Source: Solwaraspora sp. WMMD791
GTDB lineage: Bacteria; Actinomycetota; Actinomycetes; Mycobacteriales; Micromonosporaceae
Assembly (NCBI RefSeq): GCF_029581195.1
Contig: NZ_CP120737.1
Location: forward strand, 5,619,001-5,683,000
Direction of reading: 5' to 3'
DNA: 64,000 bases
Below the pieces are notes generated by a model, which searched no databases, was not told the origin of the DNA, and saw only the letters and a program-made list of their open reading frames with translations. Both the position numbers and the translations under genes were made by a program. Each line of letters begins with the position of its first letter. The stretch's first letter is position 1. Positions 39,565-48,034 of the stretch are shown here, piece after piece.

Positions 39565-39621
39565 AAGCCTGCCCTGAAGCTCACCCGCTCATCCCGCCCC
39601 GTCTCACCCCGTCCACCCCTC

Positions 39622-39702
39622 CATGATCACGACGATCTTGCACTTATCGTGAGACAAAGTGGACATATCCTCGCGATAACTGCAAGATCGTCGGGGATCA
39701 TG
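39622..39702. repeat. REP-like long imperfect palindrome
   Basis: Arms 39622-39653 and 39670-39702 match over about 32 bases with few mismatches (CATGATC, GACGATCTTGCA and TTATCG blocks), with a 16-base AT-rich loop. It starts ten bases after the lacI stop, so it may serve as its terminator. The style (GATCTTGCA...TGCAAGATC) resembles palindromes scattered between genes in Micromonosporaceae genomes, from memory. Confidence 0.6.
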
Positions 39703-39711
39703 GGGGCTGGG

Positions 39712-40767
39712 TCAGGGGGTGGCTGCTACAGCTGCGGCGGCGAGGTGGGTGACCTGCGGGGCGATGCCGGTGGAGCCACGGGAGACCAGCTCGGGGCGGA
39801 ACACGTACTCCGAGTTGGGGGCGGCGTGCCCGTTGATCTCGTCGACCAGGGCGCGGACCGCCGCCACCGCCATCGCGATCACCGGCTGGCGCAGCGTGGT
39901 CAACGGCGGATCGGTGAACGCCATCAGCGGCGAGTCGTCGTAGCCGACCACCGACACGTCACCGGGCACCGACAGGCCACGCTGCCGGGCGGCCCGGATC
40001 GCCCCGAGCGCCATCAGATCGGATCCGCAGGTGATCCCGGTGACGCCCTTGTCCAGCAACCGGTTCGCGGCTGCCTTCCCACCCTCCACACCGAACAGTG
40101 AGAGGGAGATCAGCTCGTCGATCTCGGCGTCGGAGGCACCGACCAGCCGGCGCATCGCCGCCCGGAACCCGGCCAGTTTGCGCTGCACCGGCAGGAACCG
40201 GTCCGGCCCGCTGATCAGCCCGATCCGCCGGTGGCCGAGGGCTACCAGATGTTCCACGGCCAGCTCGCCGGCTTCCCGGTCGTCGCAGGAGACGAAGGGG
40301 GCCTCGATGCCCTCGGCGTACCCGTTGATCAGCACGATCGGCAGCGGCCGGGCGATCAGTTTGCGGTAGCGCTCGTGGTCGGCGGCGGTGTCGGCGTGCA
40401 GGCCGGAGACGAAGACGATGCCGGCGACCTGGCGGTCCAACAGCATCTCCACGTACTCGTCCTCGGTGACCCCGCCGGGGGTCTGGGTGCAGAGCACCGG
40501 GGTGTAGCCGGACTGGGCGAGGGCGGACTCGATGGTCTGAGCGAACGCCGGGAAGATCGGGTTGTCCAGCTCCGGCACGACGAGGCCGACCAGGCCGGCG
40601 CTGCGTTTGCGCAGCCGGGCAGGGCGTTCGTAGCCGAGCACGTCGAGCGCGGTCAGCACCGCCTGGCGGGTTTCGGCTGCCACTCCGGGGCGGTCGTTGA
40701 GCACCCGGGACACCGTGGCCTCGCTGACGTCGGCCTGGCGGGCGATGTCGGACAGTCGTGCGCGCAT
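39712..40767 (-). CDS. LacI-family repressor of maltodextrin genes
   Basis: A 351-residue LacI regulator. The N-terminal DNA-binding part reads LSDIARQADVSEATVSRVLN (residues 4-23) with the hinge helix near 50; the periplasmic-binding-protein-like sensor domain follows (VGLVVPELDNPIFPAF from about 63). TACCGT lies exactly seven bases before the ATG, so it is leaderless. It sits between a glucosidase and a maltose-type ABC transporter, and CTTGC half-sites overlap both promoters, including its own, which suggests autoregulation. Confidence 0.94.
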   Translation of the reverse strand: MRARLSDIARQADVSEATVSRVLNDRPGVAAETRQAVLTALDVLGYERPARLRKRSAGLVGLVVPELDNPIFPAFAQTIESALAQSGYTPVLCTQTPGGVTEDEYVEMLLDRQVAGIVFVSGLHADTAADHERYRKLIARPLPIVLINGYAEGIEAPFVSCDDREAGELAVEHLVALGHRRIGLISGPDRFLPVQRKLAGFRAAMRRLVGASDAEIDELISLSLFGVEGGKAAANRLLDKGVTGITCGSDLMALGAIRAARQRGLSVPGDVSVVGYDDSPLMAFTDPPLTTLRQPVIAMAVAAVRALVDEINGHAAPNSEYVFRPELVSRGSTGIAPQVTHLAAAAVAATP

Positions 40768-40788
40768 GGCGTTCACGGTAGCGCACCG

Positions 40789-40847
40789 GCAAGTTCTTGC
40801 GACGGTCCCTGCAAGCCCTTCCATTACTTGCAACGCCTTGCTAACGT
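40789..40847. promoter_or_regulatory. LacI half-site array and promoter of the maltose-type operon
   Basis: GCAAG-TT-CTTGC (40789-40800), GCAAG (40811-40815), CTTGC (40827-40831) and CTTGC (40837-40841) lie between lacI and the binding-protein gene. A + strand promoter TTCCAT (40819-40824), 17 bases, TAACGT (40842-40847) sits within them. Binding would also cover the lacI start region. Confidence 0.55.
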
Positions 40848-40921
40848 CCCGGCAACACGCGACGAAACCTGTGCCGTGAACGCGGCACCGTACCGCAATA
40901 ACTTCCACGACAGGAGTCCCG

Positions 40922-42178
40922 ATGCGCGTCCGTACCACGTCGGTGGCCGCCGGGCTGGCCGCCGTGCTCGCACTGGCCGCCGCCGGCTGCGGCAGCAGCG
41001 ACGGCGAACCCGCCACCACCGACAGCCCCGACGCCGCCGCCGGCGGCACCCTGGTGATCTGGGCCGACGACAAGCGCAGCGCCGCCCTCGCCCCGTTCGC
41101 CGAGAAGTTCGGCGCCGACAACGGCGTCACCGTCGAAGTCCAGGCCATCTCCAAGGACCAGCAGACCACCTTCGTCACCGCGTCACAGCAGGGCAGCGGC
41201 CCGGACGTGATGGTCGGCGCGCACGACTGGATCGGCAACCTGGTGCAGAACGGCGCCATCGAGCCCGTCCAGCTCACCGCCGACCAGACCGCCGGCTTCG
41301 CCGAGGTCGCCATCCAAGCGGTCACCTTCAACGGCCAGGTCTACGGCGTCCCGTACGCGATGGAGAACGTCGCCCTGATCCGCAACACCGCGCTCGCCCC
41401 CGACGCCCCCGCCACCATCGAAGAGCTCGTCGCCACCGGCCAGCAGCTCAAAGCTGACGGCAAGGTGTCGGAGATCCTCTGCCTGCAGGTCGGGCAGAAC
41501 GGCGACGCCTACCACCTGTACCCGCTCTACACCTCGGCCGGCGGCAGCCTGTTCGGCACCACCGCCGAAGGCGACTATGACCCGACGCAGCTCGGCGTCG
41601 GCACGCCGGAGTCGATCGCCGCGTTCGAGAAGATCGCCACCCTGGGCGAGAAGGGCTCCGGGGCGCTGAAGCGCTCCATCACCCCGGAGAACTCGATCGC
41701 CACCTTCACCAGCGGCAAGTGCGCCTTCCTGGTCTCCGGGCCGTGGGCGATCACCGACGCCAAGGGCGCCGACATCGCGTACGACATCAGCCCGGTCCCC
41801 GGCTTCGCCGGTGGCGCACCCGCGCAGCCGTTCGTCGGCGTGCAGACCTTCTACGTCGCCGCCAAGGGCACCAACAAGGCCCTCGCTCAGGAGTTCGTCG
41901 CCAACTACACCACCCAGACCGACCTGGCCGTCGCCCTCTACGAGGCCGAGCCGCGCCCGCCGGCGCTGACCGCCGCCCTCGACCAGGTTGCCGGCAGCGA
42001 CCCGGATCTGGCGAAGTTCCAGCAGGCCGGGCAGGGCGGCGCGGTGCTGCCGGCGATCCCCGAGATGGCCGCCATCTGGGACCCGTTCGGCAAGGCCGAG
42101 GCCGCGATCGTCGGCGGTGCCGACGTGGCGAGCACGATGACCGCCGCCGGCAAGACGATCGCCGAACAGATCAAGTAA
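40922..42178 (+). CDS. Maltose/maltodextrin-binding lipoprotein
   Basis: A 418-residue extracellular solute-binding protein. A signal peptide ends in the lipobox LAAAGC (Cys about residue 21), so it is anchored to the outer face of the membrane. The mature part has the MalE-type fold with LVIWADDKRSAALAPFAEKF (about 42), GPDVMVGAHDWIGNLVQNG (about 93) and GPWAITDAKGADI (about 275). It delivers maltodextrins to the permeases encoded next. AGGAG lies seven bases before the ATG. Stop and next start overlap (TAATG). Confidence 0.93.
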   Translation: MRVRTTSVAAGLAAVLALAAAGCGSSDGEPATTDSPDAAAGGTLVIWADDKRSAALAPFAEKFGADNGVTVEVQAISKDQQTTFVTASQQGSGPDVMVGAHDWIGNLVQNGAIEPVQLTADQTAGFAEVAIQAVTFNGQVYGVPYAMENVALIRNTALAPDAPATIEELVATGQQLKADGKVSEILCLQVGQNGDAYHLYPLYTSAGGSLFGTTAEGDYDPTQLGVGTPESIAAFEKIATLGEKGSGALKRSITPENSIATFTSGKCAFLVSGPWAITDAKGADIAYDISPVPGFAGGAPAQPFVGVQTFYVAAKGTNKALAQEFVANYTTQTDLAVALYEAEPRPPALTAALDQVAGSDPDLAKFQQAGQGGAVLPAIPEMAAIWDPFGKAEAAIVGGADVASTMTAAGKTIAEQIK

Positions 42179-43719
42179 TGCGCGACACCGGAGCCGGCGG
42201 TCTGCTGGCCAAGGCGCTGCTGCTCGGCCTGGTCGCGGCGATCGCGATCTGGGCGGCGTTCCCGCTGATCGACGCCGAAGCCTGGGTCGGGCTCGGCATC
42301 CTGGTCGCCACGACCGCCGGCATCGGTTACCTCTACCTCGGTCGGCGACACGTGCCGGCGAAGTACCTGATCCCCGGCACCCTGTTCCTGATCGCCTTCC
42401 AGATCTTCCCGGTGCTCTACACCGCCTCGACCGCGTTCACCAACTTCGGCGACGGACACCGGGGCAGCAAAGCTGAGGCGATCGCGGCCATCCAGGCCAC
42501 GTCGGTGGTCCAGGTCCCAGGATCCATCGAGTACGCGATGACGGTCGCCACGGTCGGCGACCCGGCCACCGGTGACCTGGTGCTGCTGGTCGTCGACCCG
42601 GCCGACGGGGTCGTCTACGCCGGTGACGCCGACGGGTTGACCGAGCTGCCGGCCGGCGACGTCACCGTCACCGACGCCGGCAAGGTGACGTCGGCCGACG
42701 GGTTCACGCTGCTCAACGCCGGCCAGGCCAGCGCCCGCAGCCAGGAGATCACCGACTTGGCGGTGCCGACCGACGGCGGGGCGATCCGCTCCATCGGGCT
42801 GTCGCGGGCGTACGAAGGGGTCGCGGTCCGGGCGTACGACGACGGTTGTGATTGTGTCACCGACACCGTGACGGGCACGGTGTGGACGGCCGACGACGAC
42901 GCCGGCTCGTTCGTCTCCGCCGACGGCGACCGGCTGCTGCAGGGCTGGCGGGTCGGCGTCGGCCTGGACAACTTCACCCGCGTGCTGACCGACCGCAACA
43001 TCTCCGGGCCGTTCCTCGGCACCCTGGTCTGGAACTTCGCCTTCGCGATCGGCTCCACCGGCGGCACGTTCGTCCTCGGGCTGCTCTGCGCCCTGGCGCT
43101 GCACTCCGACCGGGTGCGGGGGCGCAACCTCTACCGGGTGCTGCTGATCCTGCCGTACGCGATGCCGTCGTTCGCGATGCTGCTGGTCTGGCGGGACATG
43201 TTCAACACCGACTTCGGGCTGATCAACCAGTTCTTCGGGTTGACTGTGGACTGGTTCGGGCAGGACTGGTCGGCCCGGCTGGCGGTGATCGGCGTACAGC
43301 TGTGGCTCGGGTACCCGTACATGTTCCTGGTCGCCACCGGCGCGCTGCAGGCCATCCCGAAGGAGCTGACCGAGGCCAGCTCGATCGACGGCGCGAACCC
43401 GTGGCAGGCGTTCCGCCGGGTGACGCTGCCGCTGCTGCTGGTGGCGTTGACGCCGCTGCTGATCGCCTCGTTCGCGTTCAACTTCAACAACTTCAACGCG
43501 ATCTATCTGACGACCGAGGGTGGGCCGTTCCCGGCGGACAACCCGAGCGTCGGCGCGACGGACCTGCTGATCACCTACACGTACCGGTTGGCGTTCGGCG
43601 CGGCCGGCGCCCAGTACGGCTTCGCCGCCGCCATCTCGATCTTCATTTTCACGCTCGTCGCGGTGATCTCCGCGGTCAGCTTCCGGCGCACCCGGCAACA
43701 GGAAGAGGTGTACGGATGA
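42178..43719 (+). CDS. Maltose-type ABC transporter permease (MalF-like)
   Basis: A 513-residue permease with about eight transmembrane helices. Like MalF it has a large external loop (about residues 95-265) between the third and fourth helices, containing a CDC pair (DDGCDCVTD) that may form a disulphide. The EAA loop that contacts the ATPase is EASSIDGANPWQAFRRVTLP (about 400-419). It pairs with the next gene product. No ATPase gene is present; as in streptomycetes a shared MsiK-type ATPase elsewhere may power it (inference). Confidence 0.93.
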   Translation: MRDTGAGGLLAKALLLGLVAAIAIWAAFPLIDAEAWVGLGILVATTAGIGYLYLGRRHVPAKYLIPGTLFLIAFQIFPVLYTASTAFTNFGDGHRGSKAEAIAAIQATSVVQVPGSIEYAMTVATVGDPATGDLVLLVVDPADGVVYAGDADGLTELPAGDVTVTDAGKVTSADGFTLLNAGQASARSQEITDLAVPTDGGAIRSIGLSRAYEGVAVRAYDDGCDCVTDTVTGTVWTADDDAGSFVSADGDRLLQGWRVGVGLDNFTRVLTDRNISGPFLGTLVWNFAFAIGSTGGTFVLGLLCALALHSDRVRGRNLYRVLLILPYAMPSFAMLLVWRDMFNTDFGLINQFFGLTVDWFGQDWSARLAVIGVQLWLGYPYMFLVATGALQAIPKELTEASSIDGANPWQAFRRVTLPLLLVALTPLLIASFAFNFNNFNAIYLTTEGGPFPADNPSVGATDLLITYTYRLAFGAAGAQYGFAAAISIFIFTLVAVISAVSFRRTRQQEEVYG

Positions 43720-44576
43720 AGCAGCGCTCGCTGACCCGCTGGCTGGGTCGGGTCGGCTGGCGGCACCTGGTGGCGCTGCTTGCCGTGGCGTTCTCGCTGT
43801 TCCCGATCGTGTTCGTGCTGTCGGCGGCGGTGAACCCGCTGGGCACCCTGTCGTCGACCGACCTGTTCCCGACCGGGGCGTCGGGCAACAACTTCCGCCG
43901 GCTGTTCGCCGACACGTCGTTCGGCCGCTGGTTCGGCAACTCGCTGCTGATCGCCGGGCTGGCGTCGTTCGCGTCGGTGTTCCTGTCGTCGCTGGCGGCG
44001 TACGCCTTCTCCCGGATGCGGTTCCGGGGCCGGCGCGTCGGTCTGCTGTCGTTGCTGCTGATCCAGATGTTTCCGCAGTTCCTGGCGATCGTGGCGATCT
44101 TCCTGATCTTCTCGACGATCACCGACCTGTGGCCGACGATCGGCTTCAACACCCCGTGGGGGCTGATGCTGCTCTACCTCGGTGGCGCGCTCGGGGTGAA
44201 CACGTGGCTGATGAAAGGCTTCTTCGACACCCTGCCGAGGGAGTTGGACGAGTCGGCCACCATGGACGGGGCGTCGCACGCCCAGGTGTTCTTCCGGATC
44301 ATGCTGCCGCTGGTGGCGCCGATCCTGGCGGTCACCGGGCTGCTGGCGTTCATCAACACCATCAACGAGTTCCTGATCGCCAACGTCTTCCTCACCAACC
44401 CGGAGGCGAAGACGCTGGCGGTCGGCATGTACGGCCTGGTGGCGGGGGAGCGGAACAACAACTTCGGGATCTTCGCCGCCGGCACGCTGCTGACGGCGAT
44501 CCCGACGGTGCTGGTGTTCCAGCTGCTCAGCCGCTACATCGTCTCCGGTCTCACCTCCGGGTCTGTGAAGGGTTAA
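43716..44576 (+). CDS. Maltose-type ABC transporter permease (MalG-like)
   Basis: A 286-residue permease with six transmembrane helices and the EAA-type loop ELDESATMDGASHAQVFFRI (about 170-189). The MalG-like C-terminus LLSRYIVSGLTSGSVKG is well kept. ATGA overlap with the MalF-like gene; the amylase gene starts four bases after its stop, so all four genes form one operon. Confidence 0.94.
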   Translation: MKQRSLTRWLGRVGWRHLVALLAVAFSLFPIVFVLSAAVNPLGTLSSTDLFPTGASGNNFRRLFADTSFGRWFGNSLLIAGLASFASVFLSSLAAYAFSRMRFRGRRVGLLSLLLIQMFPQFLAIVAIFLIFSTITDLWPTIGFNTPWGLMLLYLGGALGVNTWLMKGFFDTLPRELDESATMDGASHAQVFFRIMLPLVAPILAVTGLLAFINTINEFLIANVFLTNPEAKTLAVGMYGLVAGERNNNFGIFAAGTLLTAIPTVLVFQLLSRYIVSGLTSGSVKG

Positions 44577-44580
44577 CACT

Positions 44581-46479
44581 GTGGGCCAGCTGTTCGAGGC
44601 GCACCATGACGGCTCGTCGTTGTATGCGCCGGGTGCCGCCACCGGGGTAAACCTGGGTGATCGGGTGTCGGTCTTCGTCCGGGTGCCGGCGGGTGCGCGG
44701 CCGGTCGACAACCTGTGGGTACGCTCCACAGCCGACGGTGAGCCGCGCTTCACCGAGGCGGTGGTCGACCGGCAGGATCCGAACGGGGACGTGTGGTGGC
44801 GGGGCGAGGTGGAGGCCCGTAACCCGGTCACGCCGTACCGTTTCCTGCTCGCCGGCGGCGACAGCCCGGCCGGGTCTGCTGGTGGCGGCGGCTCTGCTGG
44901 CGGCGGGGGTGGGCGGCGCTGGTTGACCGGGGTCGGGGAGGTCGACCACGACGTGCCGGACGCCACCGACTTCCGGATCGTCACCCATGATGCGCCGCCG
45001 GCCTGGGCCGCCGACGCGGTGATCTACCAGATCTTCCCGGACCGGTTCGCCCGGTCGGCTGCCGCTGACGGGCGGGAGCTGCCGGAGTGGGCGATCCGGT
45101 GCGACTGGGACACCCCGGTCGTCGGGCGCGGGCCGGAGACGCCGTACCAGTTCTACGGCGGGGACCTGGACGGCATCCGGGAGCGGCTCGACCACCTGGA
45201 GCGGCTCGGCGTCAACACCGTCTACCTGACGCCGATCTTCCCGGCCCGGTCCAATCACCGGTACGACGCCGCCGCGTTCGACCACGTCGACCCGCTGCTC
45301 GGCGGCGACGAGGCCCTGGCGCGGCTGTCGGCGGCGGTGCACGCTCGCGGTTGGCGGCTGCTCGGCGACATCACCAGCAACCACACCGGCGACGCCCACC
45401 CGTGGTTCACCGCCGCCGTGTCGGACGTAACGTCGCCGGAGCGAGAGCTGTACTACTTCGGCGACGACGGCGACTATGAGTCGTGGCTGGGCGTGAAGTC
45501 GCTGCCGAAACTCAACTGGGGCAGCGCTGAGCTGCGGCGACGCTTCGTCGATGGGCCATCCTCGGTGGCGCGGCGGTGGCTGCTGCCGCCGTACGGGTTG
45601 GACGGTTGGCGGATCGACGTGGCCAACATGACCGGCCGGCGCGGTGCCGACGCGCACACGCTGGAGGTGGCCGCCCTGCTGCGCCGGGCGGTCGCCGAGA
45701 CCCGGCCGGACGGGCTGATCGTCGCCGAGCACGGGCACGACTTCACCCGTGACCTGGACGCCGACGGTTGGCACGGCACGATGAACTATGCCGGGTTCAC
45801 CCGGCCGGTGTGGAGCTGGCTGCGGTCATCATCGTTGGAGTTGCCGGACTTCCTCGGCGTACCGGGTGGGGTGCCGGCCCGGTCGGGGCCGGCGGCGTTG
45901 GCGACGATGCGCGCCTTCGGGGCGTTGGTGTCGTGGCGGTCGCTGGTGCATTCGTGGCAGCTGCTCGGCTCGCACGATTCGGCCCGGATCCGGACGGTGG
46001 TCGGGGACGCGGCCCGGCAGGAGGTGGCGGCCGGGTTGCAGTTCACGCTGCCGGGGACGCCGATGGTGTTCGCCGGGGACGAGTTGGGGTTGCGGGGTGA
46101 CAACGGGGAGGGTTCGCGGACGCCGATGCCGTGGGGTCGGCCAGACTCGTGGGACGGGGCGACGTTCGGGGCGTACCGGGCGTTGGTGGCGCTGCGTCGG
46201 GAGGTGCCGGAGCTGCGGCACGGCGGGCTTCGTTGGGTGTACGCCGATGACGACGCCCTGGTCTATCTGCGGGAGTCGCCGACCGGGTCGGTGTTAGCGA
46301 TGGCCCGGCGGGCGTCGGGTGCTCCGGTGCGCCTGACCGGTCTGGCCGCCCCGCCGGACGCTGCTGCTCCGGCACTGGTCAACCTGTACGGCGGCGCACC
46401 ACCGCTGCGCCCGGCCGCTGACGGCACCCTGACCTTGCCAGCCGACGGCCCCACCTTCCAGGTATGGCGCCTCCCCTGA
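44581..46479 (+). CDS. GH13 amylase (neopullulanase/cyclomaltodextrinase type)
   Basis: A 632-residue enzyme with an N-terminal carbohydrate-binding-like domain (about 1-130), a Gly/Ser spacer (residues 97-112) and a GH13 barrel. Catalytic regions: DITSNHTG (about 263), DGWRIDVANM with nucleophile Asp346, AEHGHD with Glu383, and GSHD ending at Asp466. It probably cuts imported maltodextrins inside the cell, as there is no signal peptide. Its last 135 codons plus about 180 bases downstream are duplicated at 48035 and 52671 (see the repeats). It is the last gene of the maltodextrin operon and marks the left edge of the accessory island. Confidence 0.92.
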   Translation: MGQLFEAHHDGSSLYAPGAATGVNLGDRVSVFVRVPAGARPVDNLWVRSTADGEPRFTEAVVDRQDPNGDVWWRGEVEARNPVTPYRFLLAGGDSPAGSAGGGGSAGGGGGRRWLTGVGEVDHDVPDATDFRIVTHDAPPAWAADAVIYQIFPDRFARSAAADGRELPEWAIRCDWDTPVVGRGPETPYQFYGGDLDGIRERLDHLERLGVNTVYLTPIFPARSNHRYDAAAFDHVDPLLGGDEALARLSAAVHARGWRLLGDITSNHTGDAHPWFTAAVSDVTSPERELYYFGDDGDYESWLGVKSLPKLNWGSAELRRRFVDGPSSVARRWLLPPYGLDGWRIDVANMTGRRGADAHTLEVAALLRRAVAETRPDGLIVAEHGHDFTRDLDADGWHGTMNYAGFTRPVWSWLRSSSLELPDFLGVPGGVPARSGPAALATMRAFGALVSWRSLVHSWQLLGSHDSARIRTVVGDAARQEVAAGLQFTLPGTPMVFAGDELGLRGDNGEGSRTPMPWGRPDSWDGATFGAYRALVALRREVPELRHGGLRWVYADDDALVYLRESPTGSVLAMARRASGAPVRLTGLAAPPDAAAPALVNLYGGAPPLRPAADGTLTLPADGPTFQVWRLP

Positions 46480-46661
46480 CGCCACGTTTCTGCTCCTGCA
46501 GACCCATGAGCTGTACATCAGCCACGTCCACACGCGAGTTCAACGTGGCTGACGCACAGCTCAGCACCCGACGGGTGGCAGTGCTGGCAGTCGTCACGCG
46601 GCGACTTGTGCAAGGCAGCCCTTGCAGTCAATTGGACGGGCTAAGTATGCAGATCGCGGCA
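46071..46661 (+). repeat. GH13 3'-end repeat, copy 1 (part of intact gene)
   Basis: From CGCCGGGGACGAGTTGGGG inside the amylase gene (about codon 497) to GCTAAGTATGCAGATCGCGG. The same block, with many substitutions, occurs at 48035-48625, and a more worn copy begins at 52671. All copies point the same way. The block includes the end of the gene and the hairpin 46508-46562. Confidence 0.9.
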
Positions 46662-46836
46662 TGTCAGGACATCTTGCAGGCTTACCTTGACCGGCTGCGC
46701 ACGGTCGTGTAGACGCTGTCGAGGCGACGTGTTCGCCGGGGGCAGGCCCGCACGCCGGGTCGGTTGCGCATCGCCTGGCGGACCCGAGACACGGCGTGGC
46801 CGCCGCACGTTGGCCCTGCGTGAAGCCCGCTGCGAC
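46480..46836. other. Gap after the amylase gene: repeat tail and hairpin
   Basis: No gene is supported here. The first 180 bases are the non-coding tail of repeat copy 1. It contains a large imperfect hairpin (46508-46562) with arms GAGCTGTACATCAGCCACG and CGTGGCTGACGCACAGCTC, a likely terminator of the amylase operon. From 46662 to the RelA/SpoT stop the sequence is unique. Confidence 0.7.
46508..46562 (+). terminator. Repeated hairpin downstream of GH13 (copy 1)
   Basis: Arms of about 19-20 bases with a one-base difference around a 15-base loop. Equivalent hairpins lie at 48470-48524 and about 53098-53153. Copy 2 has compensating-looking changes (CCAGCCAC/GTGGCTGG in place of TCAGCCAC/GTGGCTGA), so the stem has been kept while the sequence drifted. 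Confidence 0.65.
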
Positions 46837-47883
46837 TCAGGCACTTTTAGGCAAACGGCCATCCAGTTGCGTTCGCACGAACTCAGTGAATCGGGCGGTA
46901 TCTGCAAAGTAGTTCGGGTACGCGTCGCGCAGTTGGCTGACGCGCGCGATGTTGATGAGCACCACGTCCAGGTTCTCGTCGTCTAGAGCCTCTAACGCGG
47001 TTAGCCGTGCCTCCGCGTCGGCCAGCGTCTCGTGGACCGTCACGGTAAGCCGCCCCTCGCGCCGAAAGAGCTCAAGGGTCAGGGTGTTCCGGCGGTCCGT
47101 CGTCGCGTGCTCGCCGACGATCGCCGCGTAGCCGCGGAGCCGCCCCAGGACGCCTACGGTCACCTCCAGCCGCGCCAGCTCGTCCGCCAACTCATCGGGA
47201 GTTCCTTCGGCACCGGGTACCGGAGCGGTGCCCTCCTCGTGCGCCATGAGGGACGCGACCAAGACGAAGAACCGGAGCGTGTCTGGGTCGCCCTTCCCGT
47301 ACTTCAACTCGCTGCCCGAGAAAAGGTCCATCGTCTCGACTGCGGTCGCCCAGGCGTGCTGCAACTGCGTGCGCACCTGCAGTTCGATCCGCAGGCCGTG
47401 GTACTCCTTCTTGGAGGCCCCGTACTCGTAGACCAAGTGGACGCCTCGGTAGCCGGAGTTCCGAGGCCCCGGGTCATCGCGCAGATAGTCGTAGACTTTC
47501 TTCACGCGGTTCCTGCTCCTTGGCAGGTCCGCCAAGATGTCAATTAACTTGTCCACTTCGGCGACCGACTCGAAGACCACCCTGCAGCCCCCGAGGTCCT
47601 GCATGGTAGTCACGCTCATCGTGGGATGGCGCTTGAGCTTGTCGATGATCGTGGGGAGGCGTTTCCGACGCTCGGCCACGACGGCGTTTTGGTTCACGCC
47701 GAGCGCGCGCTGGCGTACGGTCACGGTGACGGCGTTCAAGGGAAACGCGTGGGCGAGGCGGTAATTGCTGAGGACTTCCCGAGCTGCCCGAATCTCCTCA
47801 GACGTTCCAGTCCCCTTGCCGATCACCCGGCTCGCCCGCTGGACGGCCTTGTTGGAGTGCTCGGGCACCACCCACTTCTTCAT
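46837..47883 (-). CDS. RelA/SpoT-domain alarmone synthetase (possible toxSAS-type defence protein)
   Basis: A 348-residue protein with only the pyrophosphotransferase domain; no HD hydrolase, TGS or ACT domain. Catalytic features are RRKRLPTIIDKLKR (residues 72-85), DLGGCRVVF (96-104), GYRGVH with the substrate-stacking Tyr (144-149) and ELQVRTQLQHAWA (167-179). A helical C-terminal half follows. Single-domain synthetases in islands can be toxins that modify nucleotides or tRNA ends and act against phage; whether this one does is inference. TACGGT lies seven bases before the ATG, giving a leaderless start. No separate antitoxin gene is seen. Confidence 0.85.
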   Translation of the reverse strand: MKKWVVPEHSNKAVQRASRVIGKGTGTSEEIRAAREVLSNYRLAHAFPLNAVTVTVRQRALGVNQNAVVAERRKRLPTIIDKLKRHPTMSVTTMQDLGGCRVVFESVAEVDKLIDILADLPRSRNRVKKVYDYLRDDPGPRNSGYRGVHLVYEYGASKKEYHGLRIELQVRTQLQHAWATAVETMDLFSGSELKYGKGDPDTLRFFVLVASLMAHEEGTAPVPGAEGTPDELADELARLEVTVGVLGRLRGYAAIVGEHATTDRRNTLTLELFRREGRLTVTVHETLADAEARLTALEALDDENLDVVLINIARVSQLRDAYPNYFADTARFTEFVRTQLDGRLPKSA

Positions 47884-47992
47884 GGCCTCGACCGTACCTA
47901 ACCCCGCTCCGACGCTTCCACCGAGTTCCCCCTGCGTCCCGGGCGGTCCCGCGAGCCCCGAGTCGCGTCGGTCTGGCGCTGTGGACGAACGC

Positions 47993-48034
47993 ACATCAAG
48001 CAGAACAGTGCAGCGCAGTGGACGTGCGCCCTCC
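47993..48034 (+). repeat. Module boundary sequence, copy at the left of GH13 repeat 2
   Basis: CATCAAGCAGAACAGTGCAG through CGCAGTGGACGTGCGCCCTCC directly precedes GH13 repeat copy 2. A close match (GTGCAGCGCAGTGGACG, CGCCCTC) precedes repeat copy 3 at 52632-52670. It is not present before the same point in the intact amylase gene, so it marks the end of each inserted unit. Confidence 0.7.

Larger units (their letters stand above)
39404..39711. other. Regulatory gap between glucosidase and lacI genes
   Basis: This 308-base gap has no gene. It holds two direct-repeat families: GTGCTGGGCTCGCTATCGA at 39466 and 39500, and GAGTCAGCGTG at 39445 and 39483. It also holds a LacI-type palindrome (39553), a minus-strand promoter candidate TTGACT (39547-39542), 18 bases, CATCCT, and a long imperfect palindrome (39622-39702). 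Confidence 0.7.

Noticed and set aside
44581-46479. The intact amylase gene as a chimera made by the last insertion
   Set aside because: Possible, but its tail and body have the same composition and no junction is visible, so it cannot be shown from this sequence.
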